This document shows positions 51,170 through 62,586 of a stretch of 64,000 nucleotides of DNA, piece after piece (position 1 is the first letter of the stretch; every line of letters starts with the position of its first letter). Below the pieces are notes generated by a model. It did not search any database, was not told the DNA's origin, and saw only the letters and a list, made by a program, of their open reading frames with translations. The position numbers and the translations under genes were made by a program. Source of the stretch: Panonychus citri (lineage: Eukaryota; Arthropoda; Arachnida; Trombidiformes; Tetranychidae); the NCBI RefSeq assembly GCF_014898815.1, contig NW_026515539.1, forward strand, positions 3,100,001 to 3,164,000, in the 5' to 3' direction.

Positions 51170-51887
51170 AAAATTGCTCTCAAAGTGAAAGCAAATCTTG
51201 AGAATGTCACCAATCTGAAACCAGCTAATGATGATTTCGAATGGACAATCAAGGTGAGAATTTAAGATGATTGTTTCCAGCGAAAGTTAATCATCTCTTT
51301 TTTTTTCGAACAACAAAAAAACAGATTAAGTGTAACAACTGTAACGAATCTTCAGACAAATGGCATAGCCTAACAATCAAGGTAATTGATTAAATTGTCT
51401 ACTGATGATTATGTTAATTTCTTTGAAATTTTGTTTCTAATTAAGTTTTTCTTTCTACCACACAGGAAACATACGAATTAAAAGGTGGACGTGGTGACGC
51501 TCATTTCGTTTACAAATGTAAATTTTGTTCTAATCAATCATCGATATGTAAGTGATCACTTGATTATCGTCGATTGATTTTCATATTTAACCGATTTTGT
51601 TTCTTTATGTTTTCTTTCTGTTTTCTCCTTAAGTGATTCTACCTGAAACTATCCAAAGTTATTCTGATGATGATAGTCCGAAATTAAAGACTATGGTTGT
51701 ATTTGATTGTCGAGGAATCGAACCGATTGAGTATCAACCAAGAGATGGTTTCGTTTGTCAAGGAATTGAAAGTGGTCGCGTTTTCTCATCGGTTGAATTT
51801 CAAGACAATGAATGGGTCGATTACGATGATAAAGCTAATCAATCAGTGGGAATTTACGAATTTGAGTCAAAATTTGAACGAAGTTAA
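51170..51887 (+). CDS. CZIB: CXXC zinc-binding protein (CZIB, UPF0587)
   Basis: Exons 51170-51253, 51325-51381, 51466-51547 and 51634-51887 give 158 residues that align from residue 3 of human CZIB (C1orf123, 160 residues). KIALKVKANLENVTNL opens the domain. Two CxxC knuckles, KCNNCNES and KCKFCSNQ, should bind one zinc. FDCRGIEPIEYQPRDGFVCQ and WVDYDDKANQSVGIYEFE are family motifs. The protein is small, soluble and ancient; in vertebrates it interacts with zinc-handling GTPases. The start codon is missing: phase at 51170 is 0 and no ATG with a GT donor was found in the 315 bases after Salvador, so a tiny first exon (perhaps two codons) remains unplaced. Confidence 0.85.
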
Positions 51888-52943
51888 ACATCTTGAAAGA
51901 GAAAACCCAAACAATTAAAATTGAATAACAACTAATAAGAGAAAACAAAATACTGAATAACATGAAAGAAAAACTTTGAAATGTATAAATAAATTCGAGA
52001 GTTTTAGTTTTTATTCATAATCGTAATGAACAATTTGATGAGCCGATAAATGAACTATCGGTAAAATCATAGTGTAAATAATAATGAACATGAATTTTCT
52101 TGATTCCAATGAAAATGATTTTACTGGAAATCTCACTTTTTAAACCTTAACCAAATTGAGAATTAAATTTCTTTAAATTAGATTCTTCAAGAGTTAAACT
52201 TATCAGAATCAGGAAGTATCATGTTCACAGAATTATTAAAATAAAAGGATGATAAAGAGAAAGAGAGAGAAAGGAAATCAGATGAGATTGCAAGAAAAGA
52301 TACAGAATAAGAGTTAATTAAGTTGATTAACTTGATTAACCGTAAACGAGAAAAACCAGAATTTAACATATGCAATTAGTTAAAAATCCCTAAAATCTTC
52401 AAGAGTTTTGTTTATCAAATGTGAAGATTAGTTTTGTCTTCATTTCATTTTATTGATATTTTGCTGTCACTTAGATTAATTACCTGGAGAAATTGTATTT
52501 CTTATTGTCAATAATCATCACCTAATTCACAATAATACTTCAAATTCAAGGTAAGTATCAGAATTTTCAACTAAACTGTATGATCACCTTTTCGTTTATT
52601 TCACCTGATGAAATGTTACTTCCTATATGTTAATAGAAACTGTTAGTCTTTTATTGACTTGAAGTATTTTTTTTTCTTCCAACAACTTGATCAGTTTTGC
52701 TCTTCCTTGTTTCTCATTTTCTCCTCTTCCTAATCTGATTATTCACAATTTAACTTGATTGCTGATTTATCCTTAACCTCTTGATACTCAACTTGCCTTT
52801 TGAATCAATAGTTTACACTGAAAGGTTTCATCATCTCCAATTGGGATGGCCTATTGTTCAAATTTTTAATATTCTATTTTTTTGTTCTTATTAATTTCTG
52901 TTTACAGAAAGTGTTTTGTGTAAATTTACTTCATTCTTTTATC
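51888..52943. other. Intergenic, CZIB 3' UTR and prosaposin promoter
   Basis: AT-rich DNA without supported genes. A possible poly(A) signal (TATAAATAAA near 51981) belongs to CZIB. The open frame reaching upstream of the prosaposin signal peptide starts from an internal Met and is not needed. Confidence 0.5.
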
Positions 52944-54602
52944 ATGATGGCGAATCTTGTGCCGATTTTGTGTATCCTAATTATCACGATATGTAAGTAT
53001 TTGTTTCCATTGTTTGCCTTTGTATTCTATTCTTTCAACCCTTTAACTTTTGTGTATCTCTATTTGAAGGCCACATTGACGGTAAACCAACTGAGTCTGT
53101 TGTCTCATCTTGTACTTCTTGTGAGAGATTAACTCAAATTTCGAAAAAATTTCATGACTTATTGAGTATCAAAGAGGTTCGTGATAGTATTACTGAATAT
53201 TCTGGTCCTCTGGGAACCTGTACTGATAACGATGAAGTGGTTACTAGTCCACCAGCCGAACAAGAGGAAACCGTCGATCCTGAGTGTATGTTGTGTAAAC
53301 GAGTATTTGAACAAATCTATGCCTATTTACAAGAGAACCGCACCCAAGAAGCAATTGAAGATGCTTTAGATAAAGTTTGTGATGAACTGTTTCCATCTTC
53401 AAAGAAAAAATCTTGTCGTAAATTTATCGACTCTTACACAGCTCAGATAATTGATATTGTTCTTCAAACAACCGATCCCAAAGAAGCTTGTATCATCCTC
53501 GGTGTCTGTAAGCCAAGGAAACAAGTTGAATACTCTTCTGATTCCCGTGAAGAAGTTGAAGAGATTGTCGAAGTCATTCCATTAACACTTCTTGGACCAA
53601 AAGCCGAAAAGATGAAGAAGATGACATCTAAAGATGAATGTGACCGCTGTGATCGAATCCTATCAATTATTGGTAAATATTTTCCCGATCAAACCTTGAC
53701 CAAAGAAGATGAGAAAATGTCAGAGAAGAATAATTCTACTCGAAACAATTCCGTTGAACTTAATCATGAAGTCGAAGGTAAACCTCGATTGGCTTGTGCT
53801 GAATGTTTAGTTTTCGCCAAAGAAATTCAAACTAAATTGTACGATCACAAAACCGAAGAAGAGGTGACAAAGTTCATCACCAATGGACTTTGTCTTCATT
53901 TTCCAAACAAAGAAATCAAAGAATCATGTAAATATTTTGTCACCGAATATGGAGAATCGGCTATGCAAATGATTGCGTTGAAAATATTCGATCCCCACAC
54001 ATTTTGTTCAAAAGAATTGAGAGTTTGCTCGAAAGTACAATCATCTCATGAGAGTGAAATTGAATCACCTTCATCCGAATTTGATTTCATCGATAAAAAG
54101 ATTGAAGAAACTTGCAGTCTTTGTGTCGATATGATCCAAAAGATGGAATCACAAAAAGACGGAGATGAAAAGGCCAAAACGATCTGCTCACAATACAAAC
54201 AAACCGAGAAAAATGCAAAGGTAATCAAATGAATAATTAATCAAATTTTCGACAGCTAATCAACTCCATTGTTTCCTTATAGTGTATTGACATTGCCGAT
54301 GCTTTTGGTAAACATTTTGAAAAAATGATCGGCTTCGATTCTGCTGAAAAGATTTGCAAGACTGTCGATCTCTGTTACACTAGTGCCCACAGTCACCTTC
54401 TTGGTGGACAAAAGTGCAGCTTCGGACCATCTTATTGGTGTAACACCAAAGCTCACGCCGATGCTTGTAAAGTAAGTGCAACAATTAAATTGTCTCGATT
54501 AATGATCAACAAATTCTAATGTTTCGTTTTCGATTTTTTTTTGTTTTTCTTTTCTAGGCCGTTGATTTCTGTCGTAAAAAGGTTTGGATACCAATTGAAT
54601 AA
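52944..54602 (+). CDS. PSAP: Prosaposin-like lysosomal sphingolipid activator precursor
   Basis: Exons 52944-52992, 53070-54220, 54283-54471 and 54558-54602 give 477 residues. MMANLVPILCILIITIC is the signal peptide. Several saposin B units with the six-Cys pattern follow: a short first one (SCTSCERLTQIS to LGTC), a full one (CMLCKRVFEQIYAYL to ILGVC), another starting ECLVFAKEIQTKL and ending ELRVC with an incomplete CDRCDRIL unit before it, and one split by intron 3 (CSLCVDMIQKM to CKTVDLC). The C-terminus is a saposin A domain (KCSFGPSYWCNTKAHADACK, then AVDFC). Prosaposin is cut in lysosomes into activators that lift glycolipids to hydrolases. Linkers are acidic and rich in Glu and Lys, and the first unit is shorter than usual. 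Confidence 0.88.
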
Positions 54603-55636
54603 TCTTTTTGGATTCGAATTAATTTTTTCAGTCAACAAGTTAATCAACAATTAGCTGATTATGCTCTCTCTTTTCTTCCACCGAAAATCCTACTTAGCTA
54701 ATTTACAAAAGAGCAATAATAATTTTCCTCAACAATTAATCAACAATATTATTCCGTCTCTGCATTTGTATTCTTGTTTAATCTAAAAAATCAAATTATC
54801 TCTGATATTTGCAACTAAAAACAATTAATTTTATGTAAGCTTGATGATTGATACTCAAACCACAATTTGTTCATCATCTTAACAATTAATCTTAAATAAA
54901 TAAGAATAACTTGAAATCTTCAATTCATTTCTATGGTGATTGAGTGATTAGTGATTATTAGTATTTGATTGAAATCCAAATCAAATCTTGAACAATACTG
55001 ATAATTGTAATTAGAGAACAGAAAATACAATAACTTTTTTTTTGTTGGAAATTAAATTTGCTTTTTATTCAATATGATTAATTGTGATCGGTTCAGATTT
55101 TAAATCATAATTTTGATCAGCGAGTCAAATATAGTCCATTAATTAAATGAATTATCTACTCTCATTTTCGCCTTTATATCATCACAACCGAAACTTAATC
55201 AATTTTTCTCAATTCAAATTAATCTAACAATCCCTGACACAGTAATTAAGTGAAAAAAAATTCTAAGATAAAATTAAGTAAGTTACAATTTGAATTGAGG
55301 AAAATGATTAAGCTTTTAAAGCCTAATAATTAGGATTCTCTCAGATTGAAAACTTTTCATTTTGTTTCGATAATCATTTGGTTGTGGGTCAATGTATTGC
55401 ACAATTAACTCCATCAAGAAACGATTTAATCATCATTGAGATTAATTATTAGATTTTGTGATGATCGATTGTTACATGATTTGGAAAACAATTACTCGTC
55501 GTGCAAAGTTGATTTATTTCCAATTAATAAAAAGTTGATTAAGTGAATTAAGAACAGTTGAAAATGAATGTTTTGGCCATGGGATTGATCATAAAATGAT
55601 CAAATGATTTTTTTGATTGTTAAGAAGCAACTTGGA
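54603..55636. other. Intergenic between convergent prosaposin and MCM4
   Basis: About 1 kb of AT-rich DNA holding both 3' UTRs (a prosaposin poly(A) signal AATAAA is near 54895). No coding signal is seen. Confidence 0.5.
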
Positions 55637-58018
55637 TTACACTTCAGCTCCTGTTAATCTGATGAATTTACCAGCAAACACAACGAGGAATCCTTCATCT
55701 TGAAGGTCTTTGAGTGCATCTTCAAACATTTCTCGAGTAATTAAAACATCTGAATTTGATTTTAATTCTTGGTAAATTGAGTTTGAACCAAATTGATGAT
55801 GATCTTGACTCGACAAGGAGACACTTTTGCTCATTAGCAATTCTTTCAAAGTCTTTGCGATGACCGCACGTTTCTTACGGATGGAAGCACTCATACCAGT
55901 GGTCAAGATGGAAACATCAATTTTACCGGAAATCGGATCAGTGGCTGATTGTTTAATAGCCTCTCGGTGAAGTCTCTTCGCTTCTTCAACGTCATCTAAA
56001 GTAACCACATTAGATAATCGCACCTTAGCGTGAGCTTCAGCTAAACGAATCAAAGCTTCCAACTGACGAGGATAAGCACTGACCATTCCTTTGCCGATTC
56101 CTGCTTTTCGCATCTCCACATAAGAATGAACCAAAGCGCTTTTTGCTTCACTGGACAATTTGGGGAAACAATGATTTCGAGCATAACTTATGTAATCTCG
56201 AATAATTCCAATATCAAGATGTTCTTGTTCCTCTTCCTCTGGAGATCGATAGTAAAGAGAAACCAAGTGACGAGCAAGTCGACGATCGTAACTTTCATCT
56301 TGAGGGTCAAGTAAAAGGAAGATTAGATCAAATCTGGACATAAGAGTATGAGGTAATTGAATGTTTTCAATAATCGTCTTATTTTTATTCCATTGGGATT
56401 CAACTGGATTAGCAGCAGCAAGAATTGAGGTTCGAGCGTTTAACTGGCAAACAATACCCGCTTTAGCGATTGAAAGAGTTTGTTGCTCCATAACTTCATG
56501 TAAAACTGATCGAGTAGAATCACTCATTTTATCAAATTCATCGATACAACATATTCCACCATCGGATAAAACAAGAGCACCAGTTTGTAGAACCAATTGA
56601 TTCGTGTCCGTGTCTTTAGTAACATAGGCTGTTAAACCAACGGCCGAAGATCCTTTACCACTGGTGTATTGTCCTCGAGGAACAAGGGCATAGACATATT
56701 GAAGAAGTTGCGATTTACTTGTACCAGGATCACCACAGAGAAGAATATTGATCTCAGATCGAAAATGTTTTTGCTTGCTATTAACGTTAATACTTTCACC
56801 TTTGTGAGTACCACCGAATAATTGTAAAAGAATACCCTTCTTAATGTCCATGTGTTCATAGATACTCGGTGCAAGAGCATGAGCTAACCTTTCGTAGATA
56901 TCGGGCAAAGTTGACAATTGTTTTATCTTATCCACTCGTTCAGGAGTAAATTTAAATTTAGCATCATGGGAATGTAGACGATTTTTTTCATATTTCCGGA
57001 AATGAACAGCATCAACGTGAGTTCTAAAGGTTGACTTTTGACTTCGCTGACGGGGATTTGATCGGATAGCTGTTGCTCTGTAAATTCCAGTGACTGTCAC
57101 CCGATCACCAGGTTGAACAGCGTCAACAAGATCAGCACAAGCATAAACCAGAACGGTGTATGGAGTTTGCCCTGCAGGCATTTCATCGGGAGATTCTTGA
57201 ACCTTAATCTGTTGTTTATCCATAAATTCACACATATTGTGAACCAATTGATAAGAGTATTTAGTATTACAATGTGTACAAAGAGTTGGCTCTGGGATTC
57301 GGCCACGATCAACCTCAACAGAGCTGGTAGATTGGCAAATAGAACAAGCGAAAAAAGCAGTTCTCATTTCCGGAATCAAATTAGAAACTCTAGTAACCAT
57401 ACCATTAATGGTTTTAAGTTGATTGATGTCCTCTGGATTCAATGATCTTAGACTATCCTTTTTGATAACATTATAAGGCCTAACGTTGATTGGATCAGTT
57501 AGTTGAGCAGAAGGATACAACTCAAAGAACAATTCATTAACAGCCATATCAAAAGCTGGAATAACTTCCTGTGGATAACTGACCAATTGACGATATAATT
57601 CAGTATCAAACTGGTGAATGTGAGCACAATTAACATCAAGGAATGGATATTCACCAAGAGCATAAATATCTTCCAATTTAATCAGATACAAAGATTTAGC
57701 CGAAAGCTCATCACCCTTACCAGCATCAGCGATCAAATCTAATTCTTCGGGTTCAAGAGATTCCTGGTCCAATTCATCCCACATTAGGAATTTCTTAAAT
57801 TTATCCTTACAAACCGAGATGGAAACATCAGTTCCCCAAATAACAATCTGAGGATTAACAGTTTGACTCATATGAGAACTCGCTTGACTCGAAGAGCCCA
57901 CAAGATCGGGCATAATATTTTCATCGGAAGCAGCATTAAAATCCATAAACCGAAGCTTGAAATCCGAAGAAATATCAGGTCTTCGGACAAAACTCGATTC
58001 AAGAGAATTCATAGACAT
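55637..58018 (-). CDS. MCM4: Replicative helicase subunit MCM4
   Basis: Single-exon gene of 793 residues; human MCM4 has 863, the difference being a shorter disordered N-terminus. MCM4-specific text includes QIVIWGTDVSISVCKDKF, RSLNPEDINQLKTINGMV and KVQESPDEMPAGQTPYTV. A zinc knuckle (CSIC and CTHC, about residues 225-250), Walker A GDPGTSKSQLLQYVY (about 427), Walker B CIDEFDKM (about 490), the arginine finger SRFDLIFLLLD (about 563) and a winged-helix C-terminus are all present. MCM4 is one of six subunits of the MCM2-7 ring that unwinds DNA at forks. Its promoter region (58019-58467) has E2F-like and DREF-like sites, consistent with S-phase expression. Confidence 0.96.
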   Translation of the reverse strand: MSMNSLESSFVRRPDISSDFKLRFMDFNAASDENIMPDLVGSSSQASSHMSQTVNPQIVIWGTDVSISVCKDKFKKFLMWDELDQESLEPEELDLIADAGKGDELSAKSLYLIKLEDIYALGEYPFLDVNCAHIHQFDTELYRQLVSYPQEVIPAFDMAVNELFFELYPSAQLTDPINVRPYNVIKKDSLRSLNPEDINQLKTINGMVTRVSNLIPEMRTAFFACSICQSTSSVEVDRGRIPEPTLCTHCNTKYSYQLVHNMCEFMDKQQIKVQESPDEMPAGQTPYTVLVYACADLVDAVQPGDRVTVTGIYRATAIRSNPRQRSQKSTFRTHVDAVHFRKYEKNRLHSHDAKFKFTPERVDKIKQLSTLPDIYERLAHALAPSIYEHMDIKKGILLQLFGGTHKGESINVNSKQKHFRSEINILLCGDPGTSKSQLLQYVYALVPRGQYTSGKGSSAVGLTAYVTKDTDTNQLVLQTGALVLSDGGICCIDEFDKMSDSTRSVLHEVMEQQTLSIAKAGIVCQLNARTSILAAANPVESQWNKNKTIIENIQLPHTLMSRFDLIFLLLDPQDESYDRRLARHLVSLYYRSPEEEEQEHLDIGIIRDYISYARNHCFPKLSSEAKSALVHSYVEMRKAGIGKGMVSAYPRQLEALIRLAEAHAKVRLSNVVTLDDVEEAKRLHREAIKQSATDPISGKIDVSILTTGMSASIRKKRAVIAKTLKELLMSKSVSLSSQDHHQFGSNSIYQELKSNSDVLITREMFEDALKDLQDEGFLVVFAGKFIRLTGAEV

Positions 58019-58155
58019 GATGGTTAACTAGAAATTAACGAACTTTAATCAAAAGAAATTAAAAAACCGAAGCAAAAATTAAAAGGACAAAACCAACAGA
58101 CAATTTAAACAATGGAAACAAAATGAAGTCTTTTAAACACAAAAGCGTCAAGATG

Positions 58156-58165
58156 TTGGCGGGAA
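58156..58165 (+). promoter_or_regulatory. E2F-like site upstream of MCM4
   Basis: TTGGCGGGAA (TTCCCGCCAA on the gene strand) matches the classical E2F site. It lies 138 bases upstream of the MCM4 start codon. MCM genes are standard E2F targets in animals, so the place makes sense. Confidence 0.7.
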
Positions 58166-58172
58166 GAGTTTC

Positions 58173-58203
58173 GATTGTATCGAAATCCCTTTTCGATACA
58201 ATC
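58173..58203. promoter_or_regulatory. Palindrome with TATCGAAA/TTTCGATA halves near MCM4
   Basis: Perfect 13-base arms (GATTGTATCGAAA and its reverse complement) around TCCCT, eight bases from the E2F-like site. The TATCGA halves resemble the Drosophila DNA replication-related element TATCGATA bound by DREF, which controls replication genes. The full 8-base DRE is not present, so this is an analogy. Confidence 0.55.
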
Positions 58204-58467
58204 ACTTTTCTCGAAAATTAATTTTGTAGAATTTAATTTAATTGCAATTAAAATGAATTTCGACTGTACTTTTAATTTCCAATTTGATTGAGCTTTAATT
58301 AATTTACAAATTTAAAGCGTAACACAGATGAAATTAGATAAATATACAACTTTAAATACAATATTGGGTTAAAAAGGTTTAGTTTGTTTTTGTACAAAAA
58401 AAATAACATTTTCCAAGATGCTTTGATTAGTAAATTGTTGCAGTTTTAATTGATTTGGACGAGTAAT

Positions 58468-61400
58468 TTAATCCTCTTCTGAACTGGAATCAGATAGTTG
58501 AAGTGTTTCCGTTGTGATTTTTGTTCGAGGTTTTTTACTTTTACTTGCACCATTATTTTTATTCTTATTATCAGGTTTGCTTTTCTTTTTTTGATTGATT
58601 TGTCTTGATTGTTGTTGTTGTTGTGATTGTTGATTGATTGTTGATCGACCTTTTTTCCTTTGGTTTTTAACCTTCTCCCGTAATTTGCTCATTCCTGGTC
58701 GATCGGTTTGTGCTGCTTCAACTGTTGGCTCACTCAAACCCGACATTTTATTGACTGCATTAGCCAATCGTTTGGACCCATAGGCCATTTTATTATTGTT
58801 AGAACGAAGTTGGATAAATTGGTCGATTCGTAGTTGATTTTGTTTTTCGTTTAATTTTTTGATTATTGGAATTAAGGTCGAATCGATTTTCTCTTTAGAC
58901 CATCGCATCTTTTCAGCAGCATATCGTCTAAGTAGATCGAGATCCGGCATTCCCCATGAAAATTTCTCTGCTGAATCCAAGACAATCGGTGAAATAAATG
59001 CCTTGTAAACTAAATCACTTGGAAAATTATCACTTAGATTAAGTTTCAAAAGATGTGATCGCAATTTATTTCCAGGCGATTTGTCGTTTCCCTTTTTCTT
59101 GCTTCTCCACCAATCGGCGAATGATCGAAGACGCTCAATCCCTTTACCAGGAAATTCACTCAAAATTTCTGTCGCTTTAACAGTTCCAACACCTTCGACA
59201 CCATCAGTGTAATCACATCCTGTTAACATCGCAACACAGATCATTGTGTCTCGATCTAATTTAAGCTTTTTTTCAATGTCACTTATTCTATACATTTCTA
59301 CATATTTGCTTTGATTGAAGAAATTTTTAAAAACCGTTTTGCCACCGAAAAGCCAAACATCACTGTCATCAGTTATGGTTCCATGGGTTAAACCTTGAAT
59401 TTCAAGTGTTGCACATTGAGCTTCGGCTTCCATTGGTGACATTACATAGGGAATACCAAACATTGATAATAATTCACGGCAATCGGCGATCATATTTTGG
59501 GCGACAGTTGATGTCTGCCTTTCGGCCTTTTTACAATCCCTGATCTGTTCATTTATCTCATCGGTTCGATCCAGCGATTTGAGTACTTTGATTGGTGTTA
59601 CCAAAGGCGAGACTGTAGGTTTAGATGGTGTTCTCATCATTGGAGTCTTTGGTGTGGTTGGTGTTTTAGGTGTCACTGGTGATTTAGTTATAATTGGTGT
59701 TTTAGGAGTTGTTGGTGTAGTTGGTGCTTGAGGTACTGGTTTTGGTGATGGTTTGGGTGTCGGGGTATTTGGTTCAATCTTTGAGCTTTGAATCGGAGAT
59801 ACGTGACTAGGAATTGTTTTAATCGGGGATTTACTCAACGTTGGTGTATCGATTTCAGCGAAATGATGACTTTTTATAACTGGAGTTTCAGGTTCGTCCA
59901 AAACTTCAACATCTTCAGATGGTTTTGTTTTTTTCACTGGTGTTACAATCTCCTTTTCGATGACCAAATCAGAATCATCTGAATCAATTTCATCTCCTAA
60001 ATCAATATTTTCCTCTTGGGGTGAGTTTGTCTTCTTTAACTTTGTAAAATAAGAAAGGACACTTTCAACGGGTTTAGGAGATTTTTTCGAAGAGGGTGAA
60101 AATCTATATGATTTCTCAGGAGACTTTGATTTCGTCGATAGATTTGCCATTTGTGATTCAATTCTATCTGCTTCTTTAGAAGTCGACGCAATGGGATTAT
60201 CAAAATTAATCAGATGAGATTTGTTTGTTTGAAGATTGAATCTTGTCGGAGAAAATCGTGTACTTGATTGATCATTGGGTATAGTTGAACTTGGTTCTGT
60301 TACTTTTTTCGGGCTGATGGAACTCGATGGTGAAGGTTGATCTTTAGATGGAGATTCCTCTTCATCAGTTGAACTGTCATCACTCACTTGAATCTCTTCA
60401 ACTTCAACGAAATCATCTTCAGAGAGACTGTCACTTTCAGAATGGACTACAGATTTGATGGGAGAAAAGTTGGATTCTTTTGATTTGATTGGACTTTTAT
60501 TTGATTTTGATCGAATTGGTTTGAATTCGATATTGATTGTTGGTCCATCGGACATCTCTTTTCTCAACTTTTCACGAAGGGAAGTTGATCCTTCCTTTTC
60601 TACTTCTTCTTTTATTCCAAAATCAAATTCTTCAATGGAAGAGAAAAGATCTCGATAAGCCTTTGCTGGGCGAAAATCTCTTTGGGGCTCTTCTTTTCGT
60701 CTTTTAGGCATAAGTAATTTTGGCGATTCGTCTTTAACATCCATTCGTCTTTTATTCAAGTAAACAAAATGAGTAGAATCATCAGACATCACTCTCGAAG
60801 CAGTGATTCCTTGATATCCACCATCGGTGTTAGAACTAAAATTAGAAGCTGCGTTGTTGGAAATACTGGTAATCATCTCATTTTGAACTTCTTCCATCTT
60901 CTCCTGGATTTTTCTTCTCACGAGAATCCTTTGCATTTGATAACTAGAGAAATCGTCTGTTGCTTTAGGAATATCATCTACTTTATTCAATCTTTTCTTT
61001 TTCTCTCTCATATCAGCAAGTAGTTCATGTCGTATCTCCGGTGGTAAATTTTTAAAATCATCTGACTCTGTATCGATAAGCGAAGTGTCTTGTAAATGTC
61101 GCAATTTCGGATGAGCAGAGAACTCAAAGTCTTGCCAATCATCTTCAGCTGATTTCTCATTCTTTTCTTTATCATCCTTGATCGGCGATTCTTCAGGAAG
61201 AATGAAAATACCACCATCATCCTTGGCTGTCCATTCTTTCAATCCAAAACCGACATCATCAAATCCATTTTCATCATCTTCATCAAATTCAATTTCCTTT
61301 GCAATTTATCTGAGATATAAGACTTTAAGACTTTGTTTACGTTGCTCTTAGTCTTGGATAAGATATTTTCTCGTCTTAATCGTCGCTCTTCAATGGTTTG

Positions 61401-61655
61401 TCGCTTTAGAGCTGGTGCCCCGCCATCAAATACGAAGACAGGTTTGATTTTATGAAATAATAATTTACAGATCCGATTGAATAAACCCAAAAGATGAGCA
61501 TTTTCAGCAAGAATTCCTCTTTTATCCCTAATACCTTTAATCGATTGATTAATCCATATACTTATATCGACGGCAATTATTTTACCCTCAAGACTTTCCA
61601 AACTGATTGGATAACCAGCAGGTTCCAGCAATGTCCAAAGTCCTTTGACTCCCAT
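58468..61655 (-). CDS. ERCC5: XPG/ERCC5 (Rad2) structure-specific endonuclease
   Basis: One exon of about 1,062 residues once a single base is added. The N-region MGVKGLWTLLEPAGYPISLE with AVDISIWINQSIKG and FVFDGGAPALKRQ is XPG-type. A long acidic, Ser/Pro-rich spacer follows, with RHELLADM and DDFSSYQ blocks shared with human XPG and a TPKTP-rich stretch. The I-region contains SPMEAEAQC, the catalytic DDSDVWLFGG (about residue 765) and LTGCDYTDGVEGVG. QLRIDQFI near the C-terminus is a PCNA-binding box, then basic nuclear-localisation text. XPG makes the 3' incision in nucleotide excision repair. At about 61305-61307 (AAA on the coding strand) one added A joins SYISDK to IAKEIEFDEDDENGF and restores the frame; without it a stop follows within 25 codons. 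Confidence 0.92.
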
Positions 61656-62284
61656 GAAATCCTGAGCAAATATTGAATAATAGAAAAGTAAAAAAGAAAC
61701 AAGTTAACAAATTAACAGAGAAGAAATCAATTTACACTTACTTGTTAGTTTAGATTTTCTATTTCACCAAATAAACAATCTTGAGCAATCATAGATTTAA
61801 TAAAAATAAATGTAACCAGAGAAAAATTCAAGTTAATAATGAAAATAATTGAGATTCACTTGTTTGGTTTAATGACAATCAACTCAAACACCATTGGTGG
61901 AAATGGGCGAGTATAAAAGCTGACACAATTATGTTGATTATGTGAACTATAGTGATTAAAAATCATATTTTAATTGATAAAGATCTATAAATATTGACAA
62001 TTTAAATTAAAGAGAAATTAAAACACAACAATTAAAAGACTTGATGGTAACAAAAGGAAAAGAAAAATAAACAAATATAAATTGAAAGAAGCTCCAATTG
62101 GTCACCTGGTGGAAGAAAATGAAACTTTTTTCTCTCGTGACAAATAATTGAAATGGAAATTTAATTGAAATCAAATATTAATTGTGAATAATATTCACTG
62201 AATATTATTCTTCAAGTAATAGTGAGAAAATGATGAAATTTATCATTTTCTTGACTAATTACTAAAAGTGATTAGAACAAAAAG
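61656..62284. other. Intergenic, XPG 5' flank
   Basis: AT-rich, with no coding signal. TATAAAAG at 61912-61919 on the plus strand is not followed by a credible ORF. AT-rich inverted repeats (GAATAATATT near 62187) lie close to the outer end of the inverted peptide-gene copy. Confidence 0.45.
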
Positions 62285-62421
62285 ATTTTCTCGATCAGCA
62301 ATATGATCGAGAAATATACCGAATCATTAATAAAGTTTTTACGAAACAAATTCTGATTTAATAACAATTTAGATTCATTTTTATTATTAATAATACGAAT
62401 TTGGATTCAGTTTTTTCATTT

Positions 62422-62586
62422 TCACGTGTGTTGGTCTTTCATAAATTGATCCATGAAACCCTTAATCAGAACAGAATCTGTGAAAATCTGTCGCTTACGA
62501 TGAACAGAATTTTCGTTTGTTGAACAGTAGGAAAGACTGAGAACGATGAAAACCATGAAAACTTGTAAGAAATTGAGATAATTCAT
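62422..62586 (-). CDS. Short secreted peptide, copy 3
   Basis: A 54-residue ORF on the minus strand. Its signal peptide (MNYLNFLQVFMVFIVLSLSY) differs from copy 2 in one residue. The mature part starts STNENSVHRKR, continues QIFTDSVLIKG and ends FMDQFMKDQHT. The basic RKR site and the FMDQxMKDQH end match copy 2, while the segment between them is unrelated. No known family is recognised. Conserved promoter, signal and ends with a variable middle suggest a real, fast-changing secreted peptide. Confidence 0.65.
   Translation of the reverse strand: MNYLNFLQVFMVFIVLSLSYCSTNENSVHRKRQIFTDSVLIKGFMDQFMKDQHT

Noticed and set aside
61912..61919. Plus-strand TATAAAAG as a promoter
   Set aside because: No ORF or splice donor follows; an ATG at about 61941 meets a stop within four codons.
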